Part shown: in pieces, positions 8,523 to 16,790 of the stretch
How the letters are laid out: every line of letters starts with the position of its first letter
Numbering within the stretch: position 1 is the first letter of the stretch
Origin: Actinoplanes sp. NBC_00393
Lineage (GTDB): Bacteria > Actinomycetota > Actinomycetes > Mycobacteriales > Micromonosporaceae
Length of the DNA: 64,000 nucleotides
Assembly (NCBI RefSeq): GCF_036053395.1
Contig: NZ_CP107942.1
Span: 5,236,501-5,300,500 of the forward strand
Direction of reading: 5' to 3'
Notes under the pieces: generated by a model
What the model saw: the letters and a program-made list of their open reading frames with translations, nothing else
What the model was told of the DNA's origin: nothing
The model's database searches: none
Program-made: the position numbers and the translations under genes

Positions 8523-10640
8523 TCAGCTACCGACCGGGCGACCATCGGTACGCCACGTCACGATCACGCCCGGCTTGGCGTAGTCGCCGTCCGGCCAGAC
8601 CGACGCGGGCTTCTCCACCGACGCGCCGCTGAGCTCGCCGGGGTGCTGGACCGCGACGAAGACCGACCGGTCGTCGTCGGTGATGAACGGGCCGCAGGTC
8701 TCGGCGCCCTTGGGCACGGTGAGGAACTGCTTGAGGTGGCCCCGCTCCCTGCCCTCGATCGGGGTGGCGAACAGGCCGTCGTTGGTGCCCAGCGCGTTGC
8801 CGTCGGTCGAGATCCAGAGGTTGCCGGCGCTGTCGAAGGCGACGTTGTCCGGGCAGGAGATCGGCGAGACGGCGTCCTTGTCGTACCCACCGAAGTAGGT
8901 GTCGGCCGCCTTCGGGTCGCCGCAGACGATCGGCAGCGACCACCGGAACGAGTCACCGGTGTGGTCGCCCCGGTCCTCGACGATCTCGAAGATGTGGCCG
9001 TGCTTGTTGGCGTTGCGCGGGTTGGCCTCGTCGGCCGGCGCGTTCGTGCCGACACCGCGGTTGGTGTTGTTGGTCATCGCCGCGTAGATCTTGCCGGTGC
9101 GCAGGCTCGGCTGCACGTCCTCCGGCCGGTCCATCTTGGTGGCGAGGACCGCGTCACCGGCGAGCCGGGTGAAGGTCAGCACGTCGGCGGCCGTCATGCC
9201 GGGCACGTACGACTTGTTGCCGGAGACCAGCTTGATCCAGACGCCCTTGCCGTCGAACTTGCCGTCGGCCGGGAGCTTGCCGGTGCCGTCGATCTCGGTG
9301 GCCGGGCTGTCGCCGGTGACCCGGGCGACGTACAGGGTGCCCGACTCGAGGAGCGAGAGGTTGTGCTTGCGCGCCCACGGCGAGTCGCTGTCGATGTACT
9401 TCTTGTCCGAGACGAACTTGTACAGGTAGTCGAACCGCTCGTCGTCGCCCATGTACGCGACCACGTGCCCGCTGCGGGCCACGATGACGTTCGCGCCCTC
9501 GTGCTTGAACCGGCCCAGCGCGGTGTGCTTGCGCGGCGGGGCGTCCGGGTTGAGCGGGTCGACCTCGACGATCCAGCCGAACCGGTTCGCCTCGTTGGGG
9601 TGCTTGGCCAGGTCGAACCGCTCCTGCGCGCGGTCCCACTTGCGGGAGTCGCTCGGGTAGCGGGTGGTGGTGTTGATGCCGTAGCGGTTGAGCTTCGGCT
9701 TGTCGGCCGCCGGGACGCCGTCGCCGCCGACGAAGTACTGGTTGAAGTTCTCCTCGCCGGAGAGCACGGTGCCCCACGGGGTGACGCCGCCGGCGCAGTT
9801 GTTCAGGGTGCCGATGACCGTGGTGCCGCGCGGGTCGAGCGCGGTCTTCAGGGCCGCCGTGCCGGCCGCCGGGCCGGTGAGCTTGAACTCGGTCTCCAGC
9901 GCGGTGATCCGGCGGTTGTAGGCCAGGCGACGGCCCTTGACGGGCACCCACTGCCCGGTACGCCCGACCCGCTCGATCTCGACCACGGACAGGCCGTGCG
10001 CCGCGATGGCCGCCTCCACCTGGTCGAGGGTGAGCGCGTCCTGGCTGACGAAGTTCGGGAACATCAGGTTCTCGTTGGTGTACTCGTGGTTGACCACGAG
10101 CAGCGCCCGGTTCTTGGAGCCGGGCAGCGGGATCACACCGACGAAGTCGTTGTTGTAGCCGAACTGCTTCGACTGGGTCTTGCCGGTCTGCTTGGCGAGG
10201 TTGAAGGCGGGGGCGCCGGCCACCACCGGGTCACCCCAGCGGATCACGACCTCGGTCCGGTAGCCGGCCGGGATGGTGACGGCGTCCAGCGTGTTCGGCT
10301 CGACGGCCTCGAAGCTCAGCTTGCCGGCCTTCTGCCAGTGGCTGGCGCCCAGCAGCGCCTCACCGACCGGCGCGGCCTCAACGGGGGCGGCCGCAGCGGG
10401 CCCCGCGGCCGCTGCCGCAGCGCCACCGAAGCCGAGCACCATCGCGCCGACCGCGCCGGCGCGGACCACGCCACGGCGGCTCATCTCGGCGTGGACGATG
10501 TCGCCGAGGTACGGGTTGTCGGACTTGTTCGGAACTGGGTGGTCACACGCGTTGCCACAGCGGTAAAGACAGGTCATCGCGTCCCGGCTGCCGCCGCTGT
10601 GTCCCAGCACCGGCAGGAAACGGCGAATCTTGTCGGACAT
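8523..10640 (-). CDS. PhoX-like (DUF839) Tat-exported alkaline phosphatase
   Basis: 705 residues. The family is calcium-dependent, secreted phosphatases that release phosphate from organic phosphates. An N-terminal segment of about 54 residues precedes a twin-arginine signal, SRRGVVRAG (Arg at 55-56), and an Ala-rich hydrophobic stretch, a layout seen in this family. Conserved blocks include LLVVNHEYTNENLMFP, NNCAGGVTPWGT, LSGEENFNQYF and CPDNVAFDSAGNLWISTDGN. The ATG at 10640 has AGGAGATCC upstream. A PHO box lies about 95 bp upstream on the same strand, indicating PhoP control, and a strong hairpin follows the gene. Convergent evidence from family and regulation makes the call firm. Confidence 0.93.
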   Translation of the reverse strand: MSDKIRRFLPVLGHSGGSRDAMTCLYRCGNACDHPVPNKSDNPYLGDIVHAEMSRRGVVRAGAVGAMVLGFGGAAAAAAGPAAAAPVEAAPVGEALLGASHWQKAGKLSFEAVEPNTLDAVTIPAGYRTEVVIRWGDPVVAGAPAFNLAKQTGKTQSKQFGYNNDFVGVIPLPGSKNRALLVVNHEYTNENLMFPNFVSQDALTLDQVEAAIAAHGLSVVEIERVGRTGQWVPVKGRRLAYNRRITALETEFKLTGPAAGTAALKTALDPRGTTVIGTLNNCAGGVTPWGTVLSGEENFNQYFVGGDGVPAADKPKLNRYGINTTTRYPSDSRKWDRAQERFDLAKHPNEANRFGWIVEVDPLNPDAPPRKHTALGRFKHEGANVIVARSGHVVAYMGDDERFDYLYKFVSDKKYIDSDSPWARKHNLSLLESGTLYVARVTGDSPATEIDGTGKLPADGKFDGKGVWIKLVSGNKSYVPGMTAADVLTFTRLAGDAVLATKMDRPEDVQPSLRTGKIYAAMTNNTNRGVGTNAPADEANPRNANKHGHIFEIVEDRGDHTGDSFRWSLPIVCGDPKAADTYFGGYDKDAVSPISCPDNVAFDSAGNLWISTDGNALGTNDGLFATPIEGRERGHLKQFLTVPKGAETCGPFITDDDRSVFVAVQHPGELSGASVEKPASVWPDGDYAKPGVIVTWRTDGRPVGS

Positions 10641-10660
10641 TGTGGATCTCCTCGGTCTCA

Positions 10661-10680
10661 CGTCACCGCACTCGGTGACG
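10661..10680 (-). other. Hairpin in the phosphatase 5' leader
   Basis: CGTCACC-gcactc-GGTGACG is a perfect 7-bp inverted repeat 20 bp upstream of the phosphatase ATG. It could be an RNA hairpin in the leader or a second operator; nothing else distinguishes these. Confidence 0.4.
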
Positions 10681-10734
10681 GGCTGACCGGACGCTAAGCA
10701 GCGCAGATGTGGCTTCCACTCAGGCGAGGTGCCG

Positions 10735-10756
10735 ACCGAGTGAACGCGACATGAAC
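10735..10756 (-). promoter_or_regulatory. PHO box (PhoP binding site)
   Basis: Read on the minus strand there are two adjoining 11-nt direct repeats, GTTCATGTCGC then GTTCACTCGGT, followed by a degenerate third, CGGCACCTCGC. This matches the actinobacterial PHO box layout of 11-nt GTTCA-type repeats. A further GTTCACC lies upstream near 10803. It faces the PhoX-like phosphatase gene. The distance to the start (95 bp) leaves room for a promoter. Confidence 0.75.
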
Positions 10757-10835
10757 GTCCGCTTCTGTGCAGCGCTGCAAGGATCGCCGCCGATTCTCCC
10801 TGGTGAACGTTAACAACAGGCGCGGCTCGCGACGG

Positions 10836-10904
10836 TAAAGGCTCTTTAGCAGCTGAGACATCGACGCTGAGCTCTTGACAGGACTGTCGATGTTTGCGTA
10901 CACA
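10836..10904 (+). promoter_or_regulatory. Promoter region of the arabinofuranosidase operon
   Basis: A perfect palindrome TAAAG-GCT-CTTTA lies at 10836-10848. A consensus -35 box TTGACA follows at 10875-10880, and TACACA at 10899 with 18-bp spacing is a fair -10. CATCGAC and GTCGATG flank the -35 as an inverted repeat. Sugar-responsive repression at one of these sites is plausible but unproven. Confidence 0.45.
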
Positions 10905-10968
10905 TTGCTGAGCTCGTCCACCGGAAACATCCCCGACATACCGCCCGGACCCGCACCGGAGGACCCTC

Positions 10969-13464
10969 ATGCCCAGAATCCCCACCCGCCTCGTGGGCGC
11001 GGCGGCCGTCCTGGTCTCGCTCCCACTCGCGGTCGCCCCGCCCGTCTCGGCGGCCGCGGTCGAGCCGGACTACACCATCACGGTGAAGCCCGGTGCGACC
11101 GGCGCCGCGATCCCGAAATCGATGTACGGCGTCTTCTTCGAGGACATCAACTACGCGGCCGACGGCGGCCTCTACGCCGAGCTGGTCCGTAACCGCTCGT
11201 TCGAGTTCCTGCCGGCCGACAACCGCGCGTACACCGGCCTGACCGGTTGGACCGTGACCGGCACGGCTACGACGGTAAACGACGACCAGCGGCTCAACGA
11301 GCGCAACCGCACCTACCTGCGGCTCACCGCCCCGGCTCAGATCACCAACTCCGGCTACAACACGGGACTGGCCGTCGAGCGCGGCGAGCGTTACGACTTC
11401 TCGGTCTGGGCCCGCTCCGACGCCGCCGGCCCGCTGAAGGTCTCGCTGCACACCGCTGACGGCACGGCGCTGGCCGCGCCGATCACGGTCGCGGTGAAGA
11501 ACGACACCTGGACGAAGTACACCGGCAGCCTGCGGGCCACGGCCACCAGCGACGCGGCCCGGCTGAGCGTGCAGGCGGACGGCACCGGCACGCTGCGGCT
11601 CGACGAGGTCTCGCTGTTCCCGCGGGACACCTACAAGGGCCGGGCCAACGGGCTGCGCAAGGATCTGGCCGAGAAGGTCGCCGCGCTGAAGCCGGGCTTT
11701 GTACGCTTCCCCGGCGGCTGCCTCGTCAACACCGGCAGCCACTACCCGTACGACGCGGCGAACAACTTCCCGCGCGCCCGGTCCTACCAGTGGAAGGACA
11801 CCGTCGGGCCGGTCGAGACGCGGGCCACCAACGCGAACTTCTGGGGCTACAACCAGTCCTACGGTCTCGGCTACTACGAGTACTTCCAGTTCTCCGAGGA
11901 CATCGGCGCGATGCCGCTGCCGGTCGTGCCGGCCATGGTCGTCGGCTGCGGCCAGAACCGGGCGACCGACGACGAGGCGCTGCTGCAGAAGCACATCCAG
12001 GACACCCTCGACCTGATCGAGTTCGCCAACGGCCCGGTCACCTCGACCTGGGGCAAGCTGCGCGCCGACATGGGCCACCCGAAGCCGTTCGGCCTGACCC
12101 ACGTCGGGGTCGGCAACGAGGAGAACCTGCCCGAGGAGTACTGGGCGGCGTTCCTCAAGTTCGAGGCGGCGATCAAGGCGGCGTATCCGGGGATCACCGT
12201 GATCAGCAACTCCGGGCCGGACGACCAGGGCGCCACCTTCGAGAACCTGTGGGCCAAGAACCGGGCGCACGGCTCGGACATGGTCGACGAGCACTACTAC
12301 AACAGCCCGAGCTGGTTCCTGCAGAACAATGCGCGCTACGACGCGTACGACCGCAACGGCCCCGATGTCTTCCTGGGCGAGTACGCCTCGCTGGACAACA
12401 AGCTGTTCAATTCGCTCGCCGAGGCGGCGTACATGACCGGCCTGGAGCGCAACGCCGACGTGGTGAAGATGGCCTCGTACGCGCCGCTGCTCGCGAACAT
12501 CGACAACGTGCAGTGGCGGCCGGACATGATCTGGTTCGACAACGACGAGTCGTGGGGTTCGACCAGCTACCAGGTGCAGAAACTGTTCATGAACAACGTC
12601 GGTGACCGGGTGGTGCCGTCGACGGCCAGCGGCAACGTGCTGCAGCCGAAGCCGATCACCGGCGCGATCGGGCTCTCCACCTGGCGTACCGCCGCGGTCT
12701 ACGACGACGTGAAGGTCACCAGGCCGGACGGCACCGTGCTGTTCAGCGACGACTTCAACGACGGCGACGCGGACGGCTGGACCCCGGTGCAGCCGCGCGG
12801 CACGTGGACGGTCACGAACAACGCGTACACCCAGACCGACACGGCGTCCGAGGACACCATGGTCAAGGCGGCCACGATCAGCGAGACCGATTACGACTAC
12901 ACGCTGAAGGCCACCAAGACCGCCGGCGCGGAGGGCTTCCTGGTCGCCTTCGGCATCCAGGAGACCGGCCAGTTCTACTGGTGGAACCTGGGCGGCTGGA
13001 ACAACACCCAGGGCGCCGTCGAGAAGGGCGTCACCAGCGCCAAGGAGCAGATCCTCACCAAGCCGAACTCGGTCGAGACCGGAAAGACCTACGACCTCAA
13101 GATCCAGGTACGCGGTACGAAGGTCACCCTGATCCTCGACGGTCAGGAGTGGGGCAGCTTCGACGACAACAAGGTGAGCGAACCGTTCGCCCAGGTCATC
13201 ACCGAGGACACCAGGTCCGGCGAGCTGATCGTCAAGGTCGTCAACGCGCAGGACAGCGCGGCGGTCACGAAGATCGACCTGGCCGGGCGCAGGGTGGCCC
13301 GGACCGCGCGGATGACCGTGATCACCGGTGACCCGGGCGAGCAGAACACCCGCTCCGCCGAGCCGATCCAGCCGGTCACCAGCACGGTCAGCGGCATCTC
13401 CTCGACCTTCACCCGGGAGTTCCCGGCCAACTCGGTCACCTTCCTGCGCATCAAGACCCGATAG
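10969..13464 (+). CDS. Secreted GH51 alpha-L-arabinofuranosidase
   Basis: 831 residues. A Sec signal peptide ends near AAAVEP (about residue 30). The GH51 core begins at YGVFFEDINYAADGG, with a carbohydrate-binding-like beta domain (about 75-210) inserted near the N-terminus. The acid/base Glu lies in VGNEEN (about 383) and the nucleophile Glu in FLGEYAS (about 470). A LamG-like domain follows (about 580-760). It removes terminal arabinofuranose from arabinan or arabinoxylan outside the cell. The ATG has GGAGGA upstream. The GH43 gene starts 9 bp after its stop, so they are cotranscribed. Confidence 0.93.
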   Translation: MPRIPTRLVGAAAVLVSLPLAVAPPVSAAAVEPDYTITVKPGATGAAIPKSMYGVFFEDINYAADGGLYAELVRNRSFEFLPADNRAYTGLTGWTVTGTATTVNDDQRLNERNRTYLRLTAPAQITNSGYNTGLAVERGERYDFSVWARSDAAGPLKVSLHTADGTALAAPITVAVKNDTWTKYTGSLRATATSDAARLSVQADGTGTLRLDEVSLFPRDTYKGRANGLRKDLAEKVAALKPGFVRFPGGCLVNTGSHYPYDAANNFPRARSYQWKDTVGPVETRATNANFWGYNQSYGLGYYEYFQFSEDIGAMPLPVVPAMVVGCGQNRATDDEALLQKHIQDTLDLIEFANGPVTSTWGKLRADMGHPKPFGLTHVGVGNEENLPEEYWAAFLKFEAAIKAAYPGITVISNSGPDDQGATFENLWAKNRAHGSDMVDEHYYNSPSWFLQNNARYDAYDRNGPDVFLGEYASLDNKLFNSLAEAAYMTGLERNADVVKMASYAPLLANIDNVQWRPDMIWFDNDESWGSTSYQVQKLFMNNVGDRVVPSTASGNVLQPKPITGAIGLSTWRTAAVYDDVKVTRPDGTVLFSDDFNDGDADGWTPVQPRGTWTVTNNAYTQTDTASEDTMVKAATISETDYDYTLKATKTAGAEGFLVAFGIQETGQFYWWNLGGWNNTQGAVEKGVTSAKEQILTKPNSVETGKTYDLKIQVRGTKVTLILDGQEWGSFDDNKVSEPFAQVITEDTRSGELIVKVVNAQDSAAVTKIDLAGRRVARTARMTVITGDPGEQNTRSAEPIQPVTSTVSGISSTFTREFPANSVTFLRIKTR

Positions 13465-13473
13465 GTGGAGCAC

Positions 13474-14874
13474 ATGAATCGTCGTACCCTGCTGCGGGGT
13501 TCTCTCGGGGTGAGCGCGGCCGGCGCGCTGGGCGCGCTCGCGGCCAGCGGCGCGGAAGGCGCGCCCCAGCTGCGCAGCGATGCTGAAATCTATGGTGTGC
13601 CGACCGTCGACCCGCTGATCACCCAGCGCGCCGACCCGTTCATCACCCGCCCGGTCGGCGGCATGTACTACTTCACCGGCTCGGTACCGGAGTACGACCG
13701 CCTGGTCGTGCGCGGCGCCGCGACGATCGCGGGCTTGGCCGACGCCGAGGAGACCGTCATCTGGCGGCGCCCGGCGAGCGGCACCATGGCCGGGCACATC
13801 TGGGCGCCGGAGCTGCACCGCATCGGCGGCAAGTGGTACATCTACTTCGCCGCCGGCGACTCCGACGACGTCTTCCGGATCCGCACCTACGTGATGGAGT
13901 CGGCGCTCGACGACCCGCGCGACGCCTCCGGCTGGACGCTGAAGGGCAAGCTGGTCACCGAGTGGGAAGGCTTCACGCTCGACGCCACCACCTTCAGCCA
14001 CCGCGGTAGGCAGTACCTGGTGTGGGCGCAGAGCGAGCCGGAGATCGCGGTCAACACCAGCCTCTACATCGCCGAGATGGCGAACCCGTGGACGCTGAGG
14101 AGCAAGCCCACCCGGATCGCTACGCCCACGAAGAGCTGGGAGATCCAGGGCTTCCGGGTGAACGAGGGCCCGGCCGTGCTGATCCGCAACGGGAAGGTGT
14201 TCATCGCCTTCTCGGCCAGCGCCACCGACGCCCGGTACTGCATGGGCCTGCTCACCGCCGACGCCTCCGACAACCTGCTCGACCGGGCGAGCTGGACCAA
14301 GACGCCCGACCCGATCTTCGTCACCAACCGGGCCACCTCGCGCTTCGGCCCTGGTCACAACTCGTTCACGGTGGCCGAGGACGGGAAGACCGACGTGCTG
14401 GTCTACCACGCCCGCGACTACGAGGCGATCACCGGCGACCCGCTGTACGACCCGAACCGGCACACCCGAGTGCAGAAGCTCTACTGGCACGAGGACGGCA
14501 CGCCGCTGTTCGGCATCCCGGTGGGTGCGGGTGGGCCGATCGTCCGGCTCTCCCCCAGCGACTCGCCGCGCTCGTTCGTCAAGCACGAGGGTGACGCGGT
14601 GATCGCCGAGCGGGCGCCACGGGAGCTGGAGCTGACCCAGTTCCGGTTCGTCGCGGCCGCCGACGGCACCGAGACGATCCAGTCGGTGGACCAGCCGGCG
14701 AAGTTCGTCACGGTCAGCGGCAGCACGGTGTCGCTGAGCACCACCGGAACCCCGGTGGTCCGGGCCGCGTCCCGGGACGGGGTGACCATCCGGGTCACCA
14801 CCGGCGGCTATCTGCGGCACGCCGCCGGACAGATCACCGTCGGTGACAAGGCCACGGTGTTCAAGCTCAGCTGA
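13474..14874 (+). CDS. Tat-exported GH43 glycosidase
   Basis: 466 residues. It begins with the twin-arginine signal NRRTLLRGS and an Ala-rich stretch. The five-bladed GH43 fold is recognisable: catalytic base Asp in RADPFI (about 54), pKa-setting Asp in LDATTF (about 170) and acid Glu in NEGPAV (about 231). The last 110 residues look like a beta-trefoil-type sugar-binding domain. It probably acts with the GH51 enzyme on arabinan or arabinoxylan. The ATG at 13474 is preferred because GGTGGAG sits just before it; an in-frame GTG at 13465 is the alternative. A hairpin terminator follows. Confidence 0.9.
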   Translation: MNRRTLLRGSLGVSAAGALGALAASGAEGAPQLRSDAEIYGVPTVDPLITQRADPFITRPVGGMYYFTGSVPEYDRLVVRGAATIAGLADAEETVIWRRPASGTMAGHIWAPELHRIGGKWYIYFAAGDSDDVFRIRTYVMESALDDPRDASGWTLKGKLVTEWEGFTLDATTFSHRGRQYLVWAQSEPEIAVNTSLYIAEMANPWTLRSKPTRIATPTKSWEIQGFRVNEGPAVLIRNGKVFIAFSASATDARYCMGLLTADASDNLLDRASWTKTPDPIFVTNRATSRFGPGHNSFTVAEDGKTDVLVYHARDYEAITGDPLYDPNRHTRVQKLYWHEDGTPLFGIPVGAGGPIVRLSPSDSPRSFVKHEGDAVIAERAPRELELTQFRFVAAADGTETIQSVDQPAKFVTVSGSTVSLSTTGTPVVRAASRDGVTIRVTTGGYLRHAAGQITVGDKATVFKLS

Positions 14875-14875
14875 A

Positions 14876-14913
14876 AGATCACCGGCACAGCCTTCGGGTT
14901 GTGTCGGTGATCT
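14876..14913 (+). terminator. Hairpin terminator after the GH43 gene
   Basis: AGATCACCGGCACA pairs with TGTGTCGGTGATCT (13 Watson-Crick pairs and one G-U) around a 10-nt loop, starting 2 bp after the GH43 stop. It separates the glycosidase operon from the Rrf2-hmp unit. Confidence 0.75.
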
Positions 14914-14917
14914 CATC

Positions 14918-14950
14918 ACTAAAAGAGGACTCTGATACTCCTCTTTTAGT
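14918..14950. promoter_or_regulatory. Candidate Rrf2 operator, 12-bp perfect inverted repeat
   Basis: ACTAAAAGAGGA and TCCTCTTTTAGT flank a 9-bp centre. The element ends 11 bp before the GTG of the Rrf2 gene and is strikingly AT-rich for this genome. Rrf2 regulators bind long palindromes over their own promoters, so autoregulation is the simplest reading. The arms could also form an RNA hairpin. Confidence 0.65.
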
Positions 14951-14961
14951 AGGTTCGACTC

Positions 14962-15399
14962 GTGCGACTGAACCGTTCCACCGACATCGGGCTCCGGATC
15001 TTGATGCTCGCCGCGGCCCGTTCGGAAGATCTGCTGACGATCGACGAGCTGGCCGCCGGCGTCTCGGTCCCGCGCAGCCACCTCGCCAAGGTGGTCCAGC
15101 GGCTGCAGCACCTCGGCCTGCTCGACACCGTTCGCGGCCGGGGCGGCGGTGTCCGGCTCGCCACCGCGGCAGCGGACGCGTCGGTCGGCAGGCTCATCCG
15201 CGATCTCGAGGGCGAGACCGAGGTGGTGGACTGCGCCGGCGCGCAGCCGTGCCCGCTGAGCACGGGTAACTGCCGGCTGCGGGGTGCGCTGCGCGTCGCA
15301 CAGGAGGCGTTCTACGCCTCGCTCGACCCGATCACCGTCGGCGACCTGGCCGCCCCACCGGTCCGCCAGGTCCTGCTCACCCTCGGCCGATCCGGCTGA
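14962..15399 (+). CDS. Rrf2-family regulator, NsrR-like Fe-S sensor
   Basis: 145 residues. The N-terminal winged helix reads TIDELAAGVSVPRSHLAKVVQRL, typical of Rrf2. Three cysteines sit where NsrR and IscR bind an Fe-S cluster, in VDCAGAQPCPLSTGNCRL (about 94-110). NsrR represses nitric-oxide detoxification genes until NO attacks the cluster. The next gene is the flavohaemoglobin, the classic NsrR target. The GTG at 14962 follows the palindromic operator. The stop codon lies inside the first unit of a palindromic repeat (GGCTGAC), so the array abuts or replaced the original 3' end. NsrR identity is strongly supported by context but not proven. Confidence 0.85.
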   Translation: MRLNRSTDIGLRILMLAAARSEDLLTIDELAAGVSVPRSHLAKVVQRLQHLGLLDTVRGRGGGVRLATAAADASVGRLIRDLEGETEVVDCAGAQPCPLSTGNCRLRGALRVAQEAFYASLDPITVGDLAAPPVRQVLLTLGRSG

Positions 15400-15507
15400 C
15401 CGCCAGCGCTGCTTCCGCGCCCCTGAAGCAGCACCCGGGTCAGCCCGACCACTCGGCTGACGCTGAACGCTGCCTCCGTGCGCCGGAGGCAGCATCAGGC
15501 GTCAGCC
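15394..15507. repeat. Array C of the palindromic repeat (2 units)
   Basis: These are the best-formed units in the window. The first pairs GGCTGACC with GGTCAGCC and GCTGCTTC with GAAGCAGC. The second pairs GGCTGACGC with GCGTCAGCC (9 bp) and GCTGCCTCCG with CGGAGGCAGC (10 bp). They lie between the Rrf2 stop and the hmp ribosome site, so a transcript crossing them would carry two stacked double hairpins. Confidence 0.9.
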
Positions 15508-15536
15508 GGACGAACCCCGTGCAACTCGGAGGAATC

Positions 15537-16751
15537 ATGCTGTCCGCATCCAGCGCCCCGGTCATCGAGGCGACCCTGCCCGTCGTCGGCGAACACCTCG
15601 AGGAGATCACCGGCGTCTTCTACCAGACGATGATCGGCGAGAACCCGGAGCTGCTGAACCTGTTCAGCCGCAGCGCGCAGGCCACCGGTGAGCAGCGCAG
15701 CGCGCTCGGCGGGGCGGTCGCGGCGTACGCCGCCCACCTGATCGGCGCCGGGCCGGACGGCGTGCCCTTCGAGCACATCGTGGAGCGCATCGCGCAGCGG
15801 CACTGCGCCCTCGGCATCCGCCCGGAGCAGTACACGATGGTCGGCCGCTACCTGCTCGGCGCGGTCGGCACCGTGCTCGGTGACGCGGTCACGCCGCAGA
15901 TCGCGGCCGCCTGGGACGAGGTCTACTGGCTGTTCGCCGCGCGGCTGATCGGGCGGGAGGCGCGGATCTACGGCGAGGCCGGGGTGGACGGCGCCGACCC
16001 GTGGCAGCTCTACACCGTGGCCCAGAAGATCACCGAGGCGCACGACACGGTCTCGTTCGTGCTGGTCCCGGCCGACGGCGGGCCGGCGCCGCACTTCACC
16101 CCCGGCCAGTACGTGACGGTCGCCGCCGAACTGCCCGGCGCCGGGCGCCAGCTGCGGCAGTACTCGCTGTCCCAGGCCGCCACCGGTGGCACGTTGCGGA
16201 TCACGGTCCGGCGGGTACGCGGCACCGGCGGCGCCCCCGACGGAGTGGTCTCCGGGCACCTGCACGACCACGTGTCCGCCGGTGATCGACTGCGGATCAG
16301 CAAGCCGTACGGTGACCTCACCCTGCGCACCGGCGACAGCCCGTTGCTGCTGGTCAGCGCCGGGGTCGGGATCACCCCGATGGCGGCGATCCTGGAGCAC
16401 GTGGCGCGTACCCAGCCAACCCGCGAGGTGATCGCGGTGCACGCCGACCGCACCCCGGACCGGCACCCGCTGCGCGCCGACATGAGCGGCAACGGCGCAC
16501 GGCTGCGCACCTTCCGCAGCCTCTCCTGGTACGAGCAGCCGACCGCCGAACCGGACACCTACACCGGCCGGATCGACACCGACCTGATCCCCGTGCACCC
16601 GGACGCCGAGGTGTACCTGTGCGGCCCGGTCCCGTTCATGCAGTCGGTACGGGCCGGCCTGCACCGCCGCGGCATCCCGGACGAGCGGATCCGCTACGAG
16701 GTGTTCGGCTCCGAGCAGTGGCGCCCGGCGCCGGTCCCGGCAGCCGCCTGA
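15537..16751 (+). CDS. hmp: Flavohaemoglobin, nitric oxide dioxygenase
   Basis: 404 residues. The globin domain (about 1-135) has Tyr B10 (Y29), Phe CD1 (F43, in NLFSR) and proximal His 89 (QRHCALG). The FAD-binding domain shows RQYSLS and the NAD domain shows GVGITPM, then YLCGPVPF and YEVFGSE. Hmp converts NO and O2 to nitrate with NAD(P)H in the cytoplasm. The ATG at 15537 has GGAGGA upstream. It follows the NsrR-like gene across two repeat units and is followed after 39 bp by the PAS protein, suggesting a four-gene NO-linked unit. Confidence 0.93.
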   Translation: MLSASSAPVIEATLPVVGEHLEEITGVFYQTMIGENPELLNLFSRSAQATGEQRSALGGAVAAYAAHLIGAGPDGVPFEHIVERIAQRHCALGIRPEQYTMVGRYLLGAVGTVLGDAVTPQIAAAWDEVYWLFAARLIGREARIYGEAGVDGADPWQLYTVAQKITEAHDTVSFVLVPADGGPAPHFTPGQYVTVAAELPGAGRQLRQYSLSQAATGGTLRITVRRVRGTGGAPDGVVSGHLHDHVSAGDRLRISKPYGDLTLRTGDSPLLLVSAGVGITPMAAILEHVARTQPTREVIAVHADRTPDRHPLRADMSGNGARLRTFRSLSWYEQPTAEPDTYTGRIDTDLIPVHPDAEVYLCGPVPFMQSVRAGLHRRGIPDERIRYEVFGSEQWRPAPVPAAA

Positions 16752-16790
16752 CCCCTCAAGTGGGCCGCCGCCGGGACGATAGAGCGGGGC

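Noticed and set aside
10846..15495. 1549-codon minus-strand open frame over the arabinan and Rrf2 genes
   Set aside because: Antisense shadow of three real + strand genes; low-complexity sequence with no domain. Similar long shadows occur at 15495-18194, 40404-43850 and 45154-47694.
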